Counted from the first letter of the stretch, positions 1-7,238 are shown. The stretch: DNA of 10,082 nucleotides from an uncultured Mucilaginibacter sp. (GCA_903885865.1 CAISKH010000050.1:1-10082), one strand, 5' to 3'. Notes: a model not told the origin generated them from the sequence alone. A program made the numbers and translations.

Positions 1-1768
1 CGGCACGTTTTTGTATCCTTAATGCTTTTTTTATTTTCCGGTTTTGCTTGTTGAGTACACTTTGGGCCATCCTCGCCGTGGTTGCCTGCTGTGTTTTGGT
101 GTCATACCCAACCGCCGGTTTTATACCGGCAAGCAACGTTTGCCACGCGGTTTTAAAAAAAGGCGAATATATGGGCCGCTTATAAACCACGTTAAATGAC
201 CGTGGTATTTCGCCGGCCTCATCCGGATTGTTATGCTTCAATATAAATACGTTGGCAAACAGCGAGGCCACTAGTTTTCGTTTCAATTTTTTATCAATAC
301 TATCGTGTTTTAGCAGCGTTACTTTGAGGTCATTGTATAAAACAGTGACCTTTCCCTCCGATACCTTACTATCAGCTTTAACATCAAACTCAAACCTTTT
401 AAGGCTACCCGAACTTATTTTAACCATAGCCAATGGTATTGTGGCTGGGTTTACTGCCTGCAAATTCATGGGGCCTACGCTGCCTTTATAGCTGTAGAGG
501 GCATTAGGGTTGGTTAAATTAAAGGTAAAATCAATATTAACCTTGCCCCGGTTCATAAAATAACTGGTTACATGTACCGTGCTGATCTCGTTTTTTTGTG
601 CTATAGCTTTGTTATTGGTAACATTTAAAAACAGGGCGCTGCTGTTGTTAAAGGTTACGGTCCCGGTCTTGCCCGATTCGTTATTGTATTCGCTATAACT
701 GACATCAATATGTTTTGCTATCAGCGTATCTATTTTAACTATGGTGTTCAGATCAAATATGGCCACATTCGGGAAGCTTTTAATTTTGTTTTTATGGGGT
801 GGCGGTTTATTGGGGTTGTTAAGCAGATCGAGCGAGCCTCGGTTTAAAATTAAGCTCGAAACTGTTAAGGTGCGGTATTTCGCGTAGCTGAACAGGTCGA
901 AATCATTAAGCTGCAACGAATCAAGTTTTATCGCGTACTTATCCTTCAGGGTTTTACTAAAAAACACATTCGCGTTAAGCGGGTCGAGCGTAAATCCTCT
1001 GATAGTTAACTGCTCGGAGCGTGTCGAAATTTTTAACCTTTTTACGGCGTAAGTATATAGGCCATCTTTTGTTTTACCATTAAAGTTGTTCAGATCGACT
1101 ACAATGTCTTTACAAAACAGCATACGCGATATGTCTGTTTGAGTTAATGAATCTATGAGCAGGTCATTTGCCTGCAGGTTCATTTCTTTCAGTTCAGAAA
1201 AAGCCGGTTTACTGCTCGAATAATCATTGTATTTAAAATGCACATCATTTAAAAATATATCGCCAACGTGAATTGATTTTAAACTTTTTGATATTTTTTG
1301 CCAGGTGGTGCGCTTGTTTTTGATCAGCGTATCTTTTGATTGGTTCAACTGATAACGCATACGCACATCGGGCGAGCTTAAGGTGATGCGGCCAATATCA
1401 AGAATATGGCTAAAATATAATTTAAAAGGGTGAATATTGGCCAGTATCAACCGTTTTGCATACAATTCAACCAAAGTATTTGGAGCAAGGTGCTGGCTTT
1501 TGCGGCGGTCATAAACAGCGGTATCGGGCTTAAAATGTATATTGTAAATAATTACCCGCCCTTCCAGCACATGCAATTCAGCCGAAGAAAAATCAATGTT
1601 ATACAGGCTGTCGGTACTGGTTAAAACAATGCTTTTTATTTTTTTCGATAAAATGGGCTCCCAATACCGGTTAATTAAAAAAGCCAAAACCAATATTACG
1701 GTGGTAAGTACAAGGAGAGAAATAAGCGCTGCCCTATGTTTTTTATGCTTCAAAAAATTAAACGCCAT
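1..1768 (-). CDS. AsmA/DUF748-like membrane-anchored envelope protein, C-terminus cut by window edge
   Basis: An open frame of 589 codons runs from an ATG at 1768-1766 to the left edge without a stop, so the C-terminus is missing. An in-frame TGA lies just upstream and an AAGGAAA motif precedes the ATG, which supports this start. The protein opens with a basic N-terminus and one hydrophobic helix (about residues 13-32, AALISLLVLTTVILVLAF), followed by a motif (about 35-60) containing YWEPILSKKI and SDSLY-like TDSLYNIDFSS. The remainder is beta-rich with many Asn, Asp and Ser residues and repeated phrases such as ILDIGRITLSSPDVRM. This is the layout of AsmA/DUF748/TamB-like proteins, which are anchored in the inner membrane and extend through the periplasm; some family members move lipid between membranes or limit outer-membrane assembly. 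The visible end (KQNRKIKKALRIQKRA) is strongly basic and may be close to the true C-terminus. It is divergent from miaB. The coding call is firm; the family is assigned by architecture only. Confidence 0.85.
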   Translation of the reverse strand, partial: MAFNFLKHKKHRAALISLLVLTTVILVLAFLINRYWEPILSKKIKSIVLTSTDSLYNIDFSSAELHVLEGRVIIYNIHFKPDTAVYDRRKSQHLAPNTLVELYAKRLILANIHPFKLYFSHILDIGRITLSSPDVRMRYQLNQSKDTLIKNKRTTWQKISKSLKSIHVGDIFLNDVHFKYNDYSSSKPAFSELKEMNLQANDLLIDSLTQTDISRMLFCKDIVVDLNNFNGKTKDGLYTYAVKRLKISTRSEQLTIRGFTLDPLNANVFFSKTLKDKYAIKLDSLQLNDFDLFSYAKYRTLTVSSLILNRGSLDLLNNPNKPPPHKNKIKSFPNVAIFDLNTIVKIDTLIAKHIDVSYSEYNNESGKTGTVTFNNSSALFLNVTNNKAIAQKNEISTVHVTSYFMNRGKVNIDFTFNLTNPNALYSYKGSVGPMNLQAVNPATIPLAMVKISSGSLKRFEFDVKADSKVSEGKVTVLYNDLKVTLLKHDSIDKKLKRKLVASLFANVFILKHNNPDEAGEIPRSFNVVYKRPIYSPFFKTAWQTLLAGIKPAVGYDTKTQQATTARMAQSVLNKQNRKIKKALRIQKRA

Positions 1769-2001
1769 GTGTATCAGTTTCCTTATAAATTGTTTTATGC
1801 TTCAGGCCTTTTTTTGACCGGCCTTTAATGGGCGTTGTTGTTTTAAATTAATTAACCAAGATACTTATTTTACAATTATTTTTTATGCAATTGCATTATA
1901 GTTAGTTAGCATAACAATAAAATAAGGTATTTGTTATTTCTGCCAATATGTCACACTATATTTAAATTTTATGTATTTTTGCAGCTCAAATTTTTACAAA
2001 G
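1769..2001. promoter_or_regulatory. Divergent intergenic region between the AsmA-like gene and miaB
   Basis: This 233-base AT-rich spacer must hold the promoters of both divergent genes. It contains a perfect 12-base palindrome ATGCAATTGCAT (1885-1896), an inverted pair TTATGC (1883-1888) / GCATAA (1909-1914), and a small inverted repeat AGGCC (1804-1808) / GGCCT (1820-1824) in the presumed leader of the minus-strand gene. No convincing promoter facing the minus-strand gene was found. No small gene was seen here. Confidence 0.5.
1974..1981 (+). promoter_or_regulatory. Candidate Bacteroidota -7 element for miaB
   Basis: TATTTTTG matches the Bacteroidota -7 consensus TAnnTTTG exactly and lies 20 bases before the miaB ATG. 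Transcription from it would give a very short leader. No good -33 TTTG is found at the usual distance, so the assignment is tentative in a region this rich in A and T. Confidence 0.3.
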
Positions 2002-3444
2002 ATGATGGATTTGGTTATCCCGGATAAAGTGCATGATGAAAGCAGGCAGGGTGAGGCTTTATTGTTAACACCTGCAGCAGGAAAGAATAACGGGCGCAAA
2101 CTATATATTGAAAGTTACGGCTGCGCCATGAATTTTTCAGATAGCGAGATCGTGGCATCTATTTTATCGGAAAAAGGATTTGAAACCACAACTGACTATA
2201 CCAATGCCGATGTTATTTTTATTAACACCTGCTCTATTCGTGAAAATGCCGAAACCCGTGTACGCAACAGGCTAAGAGAATTTAAAGCGGCCAAAGCAAA
2301 AAACCCTGGTATGGTAGTTGGCGTGCTGGGCTGCATGGCCGAGCGTTTAAAAGCAAAATTTTTAGAAGAAGAAAAACTGGTTGACGTAGTAGTTGGCCCC
2401 GATGCGTACCGCGACCTGCCTAATTTAATTGAACAGGTTGACGGCGGACAAAAAGCGGTTAACGTATTGCTATCGCGCGAGGAAACTTATGCAGATATTA
2501 GCCCCGTGCGTTTAAACAGCAATGGCATTAATGCCTTCGTATCTATAATGCGGGGCTGCGATAATATGTGCTCTTTCTGCGTAGTGCCATTTACCCGTGG
2601 CCGCGAACGCAGCCGCGACGCGGTATCAATAGTTAACGAATGCACCGATCTGTTTAATAGCGGCTATCGGGAAGTTACTTTACTTGGGCAAAATGTTGAC
2701 TCGTACAAGTGGACCAGCGTGGACGGAACGCAGCATGTTAATTTTGCGAATTTATTAGAGTTAGTTGCATTGGTTAACCCTGACCTCCGTGTACGGTTTT
2801 CAACTTCGCATCCAAAAGATATTACCGACGAGGTGTTATATACCATTGCCAAATACGATAATATTTGCAACTATATTCATTTGCCGGTACAATCGGGTAG
2901 CAGCCGTGTATTGGACCTGATGAACCGTACTTACGACCGCGAATGGTATATAAATAGGGTAGATGCTATTCACCGTATAATACCGGGGTGTGCCATATCA
3001 ACCGATGTAATCACCGGCTTCTGTACCGAAACCGAAGAAGACCATAACGAAACCGTGAGTATGATGGAATATGTAAAATATGATTTTGCTTACATGTTCA
3101 TGTACTCTGAAAGGCCCGGCACTTTAGCTGCCAAACGTTACGCGGATGATATACCCGAAAGTATTAAGGCCGCAAGATTAACAGAGATAGTTGCTTTACA
3201 GCAGCAGCATTCGCATATCAGGTTGCAGGCACAAATTGGGAAGGTTCAAAAAGTATTGATAGAAGGCTTCTCCAAAAAATCAAAAAATGATTACTGCGGA
3301 CGAAGCGACCAAAATGCGATGGTTGTTTTCCCCGTAGATGAAAGATATAAACCGGGGATGTATGTAAATGTACTGGCCGAACGCTGTACAACGGCAACAT
3401 TGATGGGAAAGATAGTGCCCCCCGGGCCCCTAAAGGGGGAGTAA
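2002..3444 (+). CDS. miaB: tRNA-2-methylthio-N6-isopentenyladenosine methylthiotransferase MiaB
   Basis: MiaB is a cytosolic radical-SAM enzyme that adds a methylthio group to N6-isopentenyladenosine-37 of tRNAs reading UNN codons. The 480-residue product has all the family parts. The N-terminal methylthiotransferase domain carries the three cluster-binding cysteines C41 (YGCAMNFSDSE), C77 (NTCSIRENAE) and C111 (GCMAERLK). The radical-SAM motif C186-x3-C190-x2-C193 lies in RGCDNMCSFCVVPFTRGRE, which is typical of MiaB rather than RimO or MtaB. A C-terminal TRAM domain (about 407-471) includes GRSDQN. ATG at 2002 is chosen; a second ATG at 2005 is equally possible. The N-terminal extension before KLYIESYG is about 30 residues. 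The last residues (PPGPLKGE) and the stop codon lie in a dispersed C-rich repeat, so the C-terminus appears to have been remade by repeat insertion. The next gene starts 66 bases downstream. Confidence 0.98.
   Translation: MMDLVIPDKVHDESRQGEALLLTPAAGKNNGRKLYIESYGCAMNFSDSEIVASILSEKGFETTTDYTNADVIFINTCSIRENAETRVRNRLREFKAAKAKNPGMVVGVLGCMAERLKAKFLEEEKLVDVVVGPDAYRDLPNLIEQVDGGQKAVNVLLSREETYADISPVRLNSNGINAFVSIMRGCDNMCSFCVVPFTRGRERSRDAVSIVNECTDLFNSGYREVTLLGQNVDSYKWTSVDGTQHVNFANLLELVALVNPDLRVRFSTSHPKDITDEVLYTIAKYDNICNYIHLPVQSGSSRVLDLMNRTYDREWYINRVDAIHRIIPGCAISTDVITGFCTETEEDHNETVSMMEYVKYDFAYMFMYSERPGTLAAKRYADDIPESIKAARLTEIVALQQQHSHIRLQAQIGKVQKVLIEGFSKKSKNDYCGRSDQNAMVVFPVDERYKPGMYVNVLAERCTTATLMGKIVPPGPLKGE
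3418..3441 (+). repeat. C-rich dispersed repeat, copy A, inside the 3' end of miaB
   Basis: The element is C6-GGG-C4-TAAA-G5-AG. It resembles the copy after groEL and the reverse complement of the copy before the sigma-54 activator. Its core CCCCTAAAGGGG is self-complementary. It is in frame in miaB, codes PPGPLKGE, and the miaB stop follows directly. Repeats of this kind between genes are, as I recall, common in Sphingobacteriaceae genomes; this was not checked. Confidence 0.75.
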
Positions 3445-3487
3445 TTGGTGGGGCTTTTAAATAAATTATAAATTAACCTTAATTATA

Positions 3488-3510
3488 CCCTCTTTAGGGG
3501 GCTAGGGGGC
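3488..3510 (-). repeat. C-rich dispersed repeat, copy B (inverted), touching the start codon of the sigma-54 activator
   Basis: On the minus strand this reads GCCCCCTAGCCCCCTAAAGA followed by GGG, matching copy A and copy C with a few changes. It lies opposite in orientation to copy A, 46 bases away, and ends exactly where the ATG at 3511 begins. The activator's translation initiation region is therefore made of repeat DNA. Copies A and B could pair into one large hairpin across the miaB/activator junction. Confidence 0.75.
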
Positions 3511-4737
3511 ATGGAAATACAAGAAATAAAACAACGCTTTGGCATAATCGGCAACTCGCCGTTATTGAATAGGGCCATAAATATTGCTAACCAGGTTGCA
3601 CCTACTGATATTTCTGTTTTAATAACAGGAGAGAGTGGTAGTGGTAAAGAAGTTTTTTCGCACATTATACACCAGATGAGCCCGCGCAAGCATGGGCCGT
3701 TTATAGCGGTTAACTGCGGCGCCATACCCGAGGGCACTATTGATTCTGAATTATTTGGCCATGAAAAAGGCGCTTATACCGGTGCTGTTGGCGAGCGTAA
3801 GGGATATTTTGAAACCGTAAACGGCGGCACCATATTCCTGGATGAAATTGCCGAAATGCCTTTGGGCACCCAGGCGCGCCTGTTGCGGGTGCTTGAGTCG
3901 GGCCAGTATATAAAGGTAGGTTCATCAAAAGTAGAGAAAACCAATGTGCGGGTTATTGCTGCTACCAATGTTGATGTATATGAAGCCGTGAAGAACGGCA
4001 AGTTCAGGGAGGACCTTTATTATCGTTTAAATACCGTTCCGCTGCGCATACCGCCCCTGCGCGACAGGAAAGAAGATATATACCTGCTTTTTAGAAAATT
4101 CACCTCAGATTTTACCGATAAATATCGCACACCGCCTATACAATTAGATGAGGATGCGCAACGCGCGCTTGTTAACTATTCATGGCCGGGTAATGTGCGC
4201 CAGCTAAAAAATATGGCCGAACAATTGGCTGTACTGGAGCGAGAACACGTAATTACAGCGCAAACTTTGCTTACCTACATCCCGCAGGAATCAAATGGAA
4301 AAAATTTGCCGATGCGGATAGATAACCAGGGAAAGGAAGATTTTTCGGAACGGGATATTTTGTACAAGGTTTTGTTTGATATGAAGCGCGATATGGTTGA
4401 ATTGAAAAAACTGGTTGCTGATATGATAGAGCATGGGGGCGTTACGCCAAACTTTGCCAATAACTCGCAAGCCATTAACCAACTGTACCGCGATATTGAA
4501 TTTCCGGGTAACCCCGACTCACAATTTACCATACAGCAGCCCGTTAATAATAACGATGGTTATAACATAACACATGCGGCCGAAGAGGTTGAAGAATCAT
4601 TATCATTGATAGAAAAAGAATCGGATTTGATACGTAAGGCTTTAAAAAAGCATAAAGGCAAACGCAAACTGGCTGCCAACGAACTGGGAATATCAGAAAG
4701 AACATTATACAGGAAAATAAAAGAATTAAATTTATAA
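3511..4737 (+). CDS. Sigma-54-dependent enhancer-binding activator without an N-terminal sensory domain
   Basis: This 408-residue protein is a transcription activator that uses ATP hydrolysis to remodel the RNA polymerase-sigma-54 closed complex. Its AAA+ domain starts almost at residue 1. It shows Walker A GESGSGKE (40-47), the sigma-54 contact loop GAYTGA (87-92, the common Tyr variant of GAFTGA), Walker B GTIFLDE (106-112), the REDLYYRLN arginine-finger region (167-175) and the sensor II motif WPGNVRQL (225-232). A variable linker (about 258-365) follows, then a Fis-type helix-turn-helix (about 366-408; LAANELGISERTLYRKI). There is no receiver, GAF or PAS domain, unlike most relatives. ATG 3511 is the first start after the in-frame TAA at 3469-3471, and its upstream region is a dispersed repeat. 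lptE begins 5 bases after the stop. Targets are unknown; no good -24/-12 promoter was found in the window. Confidence 0.95.
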   Translation: MEIQEIKQRFGIIGNSPLLNRAINIANQVAPTDISVLITGESGSGKEVFSHIIHQMSPRKHGPFIAVNCGAIPEGTIDSELFGHEKGAYTGAVGERKGYFETVNGGTIFLDEIAEMPLGTQARLLRVLESGQYIKVGSSKVEKTNVRVIAATNVDVYEAVKNGKFREDLYYRLNTVPLRIPPLRDRKEDIYLLFRKFTSDFTDKYRTPPIQLDEDAQRALVNYSWPGNVRQLKNMAEQLAVLEREHVITAQTLLTYIPQESNGKNLPMRIDNQGKEDFSERDILYKVLFDMKRDMVELKKLVADMIEHGGVTPNFANNSQAINQLYRDIEFPGNPDSQFTIQQPVNNNDGYNITHAAEEVEESLSLIEKESDLIRKALKKHKGKRKLAANELGISERTLYRKIKELNL

Positions 4738-4742
4738 GGCTG

Positions 4743-5255
4743 ATGAAAAAATTATTGGGTGTTTTAGCAGCCGGCATTTTAATTTTTACTTGCCCTGGGT
4801 GCGCCTATAAGTTAAATGGTAGTGCTATACCCCCTGCAATGCGTACAATAAATATTGGATTTTTTGAGAATAATGCACCAATTGTTGTAGCTAATTTAAG
4901 CCAGCAATTTACAGAAGATCTGAAAAACAGGATACGCTCAACCACTGGCCTCAGCTTAGTTAACGGCGAGGGAAACGCGAATATGAGCGGATCAATAACC
5001 GATTATCATTTTGCCCCGATTTCTGTACAGGCTACCAACAATAACGTAGCGCCTATTGCCAATGCCGAAGTTTTATCCATCACAGTGAAGGTTAAATTTG
5101 TTTATGAAGCCGATAAAAAAATTAATTTTGACCAATCCTTTACCGAAACAGCGAATTTTACAGGCGAACTTTCTTCGCAGGAGCAATCGCTTATAAAAAC
5201 AATAACCACCAAGTTAATTGACGATATTTTTAACAAGGCCTTTAATAATTGGTAA
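4743..5255 (+). CDS. lptE: LPS assembly lipoprotein LptE
   Basis: LptE is the outer-membrane lipoprotein that plugs the LptD barrel and helps insert LPS into the outer leaflet. The 170-residue product begins with a signal peptide (MKKLL, then a hydrophobic stretch) ending in a cysteine at C20 (CPGC-AYKLNG). The lipobox is non-classical because position -3 is Cys rather than Leu. The mature part has the Bacteroidota LptE phrases IPPAMRTINIGFFEN and LSQQFTEDLKNRIRS, a central beta-rich part with a typical SGSITDYHFAPI, and a C-terminal helix (IKTITTKLIDDIFNKAFNNW). The length is normal for the family. The 5-base gap from the sigma-54 activator and 20-base gap to the next gene suggest co-transcription. 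LptD is not in the window. The identification rests on recognised family motifs. Confidence 0.9.
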   Translation: MKKLLGVLAAGILIFTCPGCAYKLNGSAIPPAMRTINIGFFENNAPIVVANLSQQFTEDLKNRIRSTTGLSLVNGEGNANMSGSITDYHFAPISVQATNNNVAPIANAEVLSITVKVKFVYEADKKINFDQSFTETANFTGELSSQEQSLIKTITTKLIDDIFNKAFNNW

Positions 5256-5275
5256 GTATTTTATAGTTTAACCAC

Positions 5276-6583
5276 GTGAACGAACAAACAGGCGAATATG
5301 AGTTTTTATGGAAATTATTGGCCAACCCGGCTGATAACAACCCAACTTATGTGGCCGAACTGAAATCGCTGGTTGCTCAATACCCGCAAAGCGGGGTTTT
5401 ATGGGCGCTAATGATGCCAAATCGTGAAAAGGAAAACTTAAAACATGCAGCGGCTTATTTCGACCCCGCAACTTTATATAAGCTGGCTATAGAGGTTGAT
5501 ACCCTGTCGGTGGTAACAGAAGAGCAGGTTGTTTATAGTGACGAACCCGCCGCCCATACTTATTTTACTAATACCGGTTCGGCAACAGGCGATACCGTTG
5601 AAGATATTACCCTGGCGGAAGATCAGCACGAAACTGCGCCCGGGTACCATGCCTTTGTTGAAGAGGAAACAATTTCCGATACCTATATTGCACCCGATAA
5701 TGACCCGGAAACAGCGTACAATGCCGTTGCCGAACAAGCAAAACAAACAGACGATTACCCGCAGCATGCCCGCGAATACGACGAGTATATGGCTAAAACG
5801 GATACCAACACAACCGTAGAGATCACTTTCGATAATAATGTTGAATATTTTCATCAGGATATTGACGATGAAATTTATGACGAAATAGTAGGCATTGACG
5901 ATATTGGCCTTGAACAATCAGGCATCCCGGATAAAACATCCACTGACGAAGAAAAAAGCGGGACCGTAAATGATACGCATTTTGTTTTTGAACCTTCTGT
6001 CCACGAAAATAGTCAGTTGACCATAATTGCCGGGGAAAATACAGACGCGCAAAATGAACCGGCTAATAACGAGGTATCAAAGTATAATGACGAAAAAATG
6101 CCTTATAGCTTTATGTGGTGGCTGGATAAAACCCGCAAAGAACATAACAACATATATCAGCCCTATGTAAGTAACCCTAAAGCTTCGACCAGGCCGGAAA
6201 AACGTGAGGTTGCCGACGAATTGCAGCAGCAGTATTACGAAAACATAGTAAGTATAACTTCAATAGATGAAATAGACCAGGCCCCGCCTAAAGCAGCAGG
6301 TAAGCATCCCGGGAGAAAAGAGGATAAGATAATTGAACGCTTTATACAGCATGAACCGCAAATTAAACATACGGGTAATATTAAACTGGATAATGAGAAT
6401 AAAGCAAAGAAAAGCTCGGAAGATGCGGATGAACTGGTAACAGAAACCCTGGCACGTGTTTATACCGACCAAATGCTTTATAATAAAGCCATATTAACCT
6501 ACAAAAAATTGATGTTGAAATTTCCGGAAAAAAGCCTTTACTTTGCAGGCCAGATTGAGCAATTAGAAAATAAAATAAATTAA
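5276..6583 (+). CDS. Uncharacterised acidic protein with C-terminal TPR-like hairpin
   Basis: The 435-residue product has no signal peptide or membrane segment, so it is probably cytosolic. Its start is a GTG at 5276; the next in-frame Met is only at residue 46, inside what looks like a conserved N-terminal block (about 1-75: FLWKLLANPADNNPTYVAEL and LVAQYPQSGVLWAL). A long acidic, probably disordered middle part follows (about 80-270). Two short islands stand out: PYSFMWWLDKTRKEHN (276-291) and KIIERFIQHEPQIKH (351-365). The C-terminus (about 386-433; VTETLARVYTDQMLYNKAIL, then YKKLMLKFPEKSLYFAGQIE) is a TPR-like helical hairpin of a type I recall from uncharacterised Bacteroidota proteins. 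It lies 20 bases after lptE and 13 bases before secG, so a role in envelope biogenesis or export is plausible by context only. The function is unknown. Confidence 0.88.
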   Translation: MNEQTGEYEFLWKLLANPADNNPTYVAELKSLVAQYPQSGVLWALMMPNREKENLKHAAAYFDPATLYKLAIEVDTLSVVTEEQVVYSDEPAAHTYFTNTGSATGDTVEDITLAEDQHETAPGYHAFVEEETISDTYIAPDNDPETAYNAVAEQAKQTDDYPQHAREYDEYMAKTDTNTTVEITFDNNVEYFHQDIDDEIYDEIVGIDDIGLEQSGIPDKTSTDEEKSGTVNDTHFVFEPSVHENSQLTIIAGENTDAQNEPANNEVSKYNDEKMPYSFMWWLDKTRKEHNNIYQPYVSNPKASTRPEKREVADELQQQYYENIVSITSIDEIDQAPPKAAGKHPGRKEDKIIERFIQHEPQIKHTGNIKLDNENKAKKSSEDADELVTETLARVYTDQMLYNKAILTYKKLMLKFPEKSLYFAGQIEQLENKIN

Positions 6584-6596
6584 GATATATAAAGAG

Positions 6597-6938
6597 ATGT
6601 ATTTAGTATTAGTGATCATTGTTATTATAGTATGCGGGCTGTTAGGGCTTATTGTATTGATACAAAACCCTAAAGGTGGTGGCTTATCATCAAATTTTTC
6701 AAGCTCGTCACAATTAATGGGTGTACAAAAAACAGGCGACTTTTTAGAAAAAGGCACCTGGATACTGGCTATAACCCTTATGGTTTTAGCATTGGCCATT
6801 AATGTATCGGTAAAAGGCGGAGCAGCAACTACCAACTCGCAGTATAATGAGCAAATTAAAAAATCATTGACAGCGCCAGCTAACACGGCGCCGGCACCGA
6901 CATTCCCAACACTGCCCCAGGCACCTGCAAAGAAATAA
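6597..6938 (+). CDS. secG: Protein translocase subunit SecG
   Basis: SecG is the small auxiliary subunit of the SecYEG channel in the inner membrane and stimulates SecA-driven protein translocation. The 113-residue product has two membrane helices (about 2-22 and 54-70) joined by a loop with the family signature LIQNPKGGGLSSNFSSSSQL and the motif LEKGTWILA. The C-terminal tail (about 85-113) is rich in Ala and Pro and ends in basic residues (PAKK); such tails vary among Bacteroidota SecG proteins. The ATG is preceded by AAAGAG, a weak ribosome binding site. It is the last gene of the tight run that begins with the sigma-54 activator or miaB; a long inverted repeat starts 6 bases after its stop. 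Confidence 0.95.
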   Translation: MYLVLVIIVIIVCGLLGLIVLIQNPKGGGLSSNFSSSSQLMGVQKTGDFLEKGTWILAITLMVLALAINVSVKGGAATTNSQYNEQIKKSLTAPANTAPAPTFPTLPQAPAKK

Positions 6939-6944
6939 TTCAAG

Positions 6945-7032
6945 TGTCAATTTCGACCAAAGGGAGAAATCTATACACCTACAAATCGGAATAGACAGGT
7001 GTATAGATTTCTCTCTATCGTTCGAAATGACA
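6945..7032. repeat. Long palindromic repeat after secG
   Basis: An extended inverted repeat. The inner arms AGGGAGAAATCTATACACCT (6961-6980) and its reverse complement (6997-7016) are 20 bases with a single mismatch that is tolerated as G-U in RNA, around a 16-base loop. The outer arms TGTCAATTTCGA (6945-6956) and TCGAAATGACA (7022-7032) also pair, with one inserted base; the 4-5 bases between inner and outer arms do not. The TGTCATTTCGA...GAGAAATCT pattern resembles a dispersed repeat I recall from many Bacteroidota genomes. It codes for nothing visible. As RNA it would make a strong stem-loop that could protect or end the secG transcript. Confidence 0.8.
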
Positions 7033-7238
7033 GTCTTCTTTTAACCTTTTTTGTTAATAAAGCTACTGCCATCATGGCATTGATAAATAGACTGATATAA
7101 ACTAAGAAATTACCATCTGGCTGACTACCGGAGCAAATCTGACAATACAACAGTATAACTATGCCAATTTTATAGTTGGCATCATTGATGTGCAGGAGCT
7201 AGCAAACGAAAACTTTTATAACCAAAAAATAATTAAGT
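7033..7238 (+). promoter_or_regulatory. groES upstream region with two palindromes
   Basis: This 206-base spacer should hold the groESL promoter. It contains TGCCAT-C-ATGGCA (7067-7079) and ATGCCAA-N8-TTGGCAT (7161-7182), both built on TGCCA. The second overlaps another inverted pair, AACTAT (7157-7162) / ATAGTT (7172-7177), and includes TATAGTTG (7171-7178), one change from the -7 consensus TAnnTTTG. No CIRCE element (TTAGCACTC-N9-GAGTGCTAA) is present. The exact promoter is unresolved. Confidence 0.4.

Noticed and set aside
228..1817. Plus-strand open frames of 64-87 codons at 228-491, 1430-1624 and 1596-1817
   Set aside because: They lie mostly or wholly opposite the long minus-strand AsmA-like gene, whose 589 codons without a stop and coherent protein sequence are much stronger evidence.
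5474..5917. Minus-strand open frame of 147 codons
   Set aside because: It is antisense to the acidic linker gene; its hydrophobic, Ile- and Phe-rich product is what the complement of Asp/Glu/Asn-rich codons gives.
6961..7016. Palindrome after secG as a classical intrinsic terminator
   Set aside because: The stem is strong but no T-run follows directly, so it is listed as a repeat; it may still affect transcript ends.
7080..7101. TTGATA and TATAAA as a sigma-70 type promoter for groES
   Set aside because: Only 10 bases separate them, far from the 17 needed, and Bacteroidota use a different consensus.
7176..7194. TTGGCATC...GTGCA upstream of groES as a sigma-54 promoter
   Set aside because: The GG and GC are separated by 12 bases, while sigma-54 promoters need 10, and spacing is strict in that class.
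6939..7238. CIRCE heat-shock operator or a heat-shock sigma promoter before groES
   Set aside because: No TTAGCACTC/GAGTGCTAA dyad and no recognisable heat-shock promoter was found.
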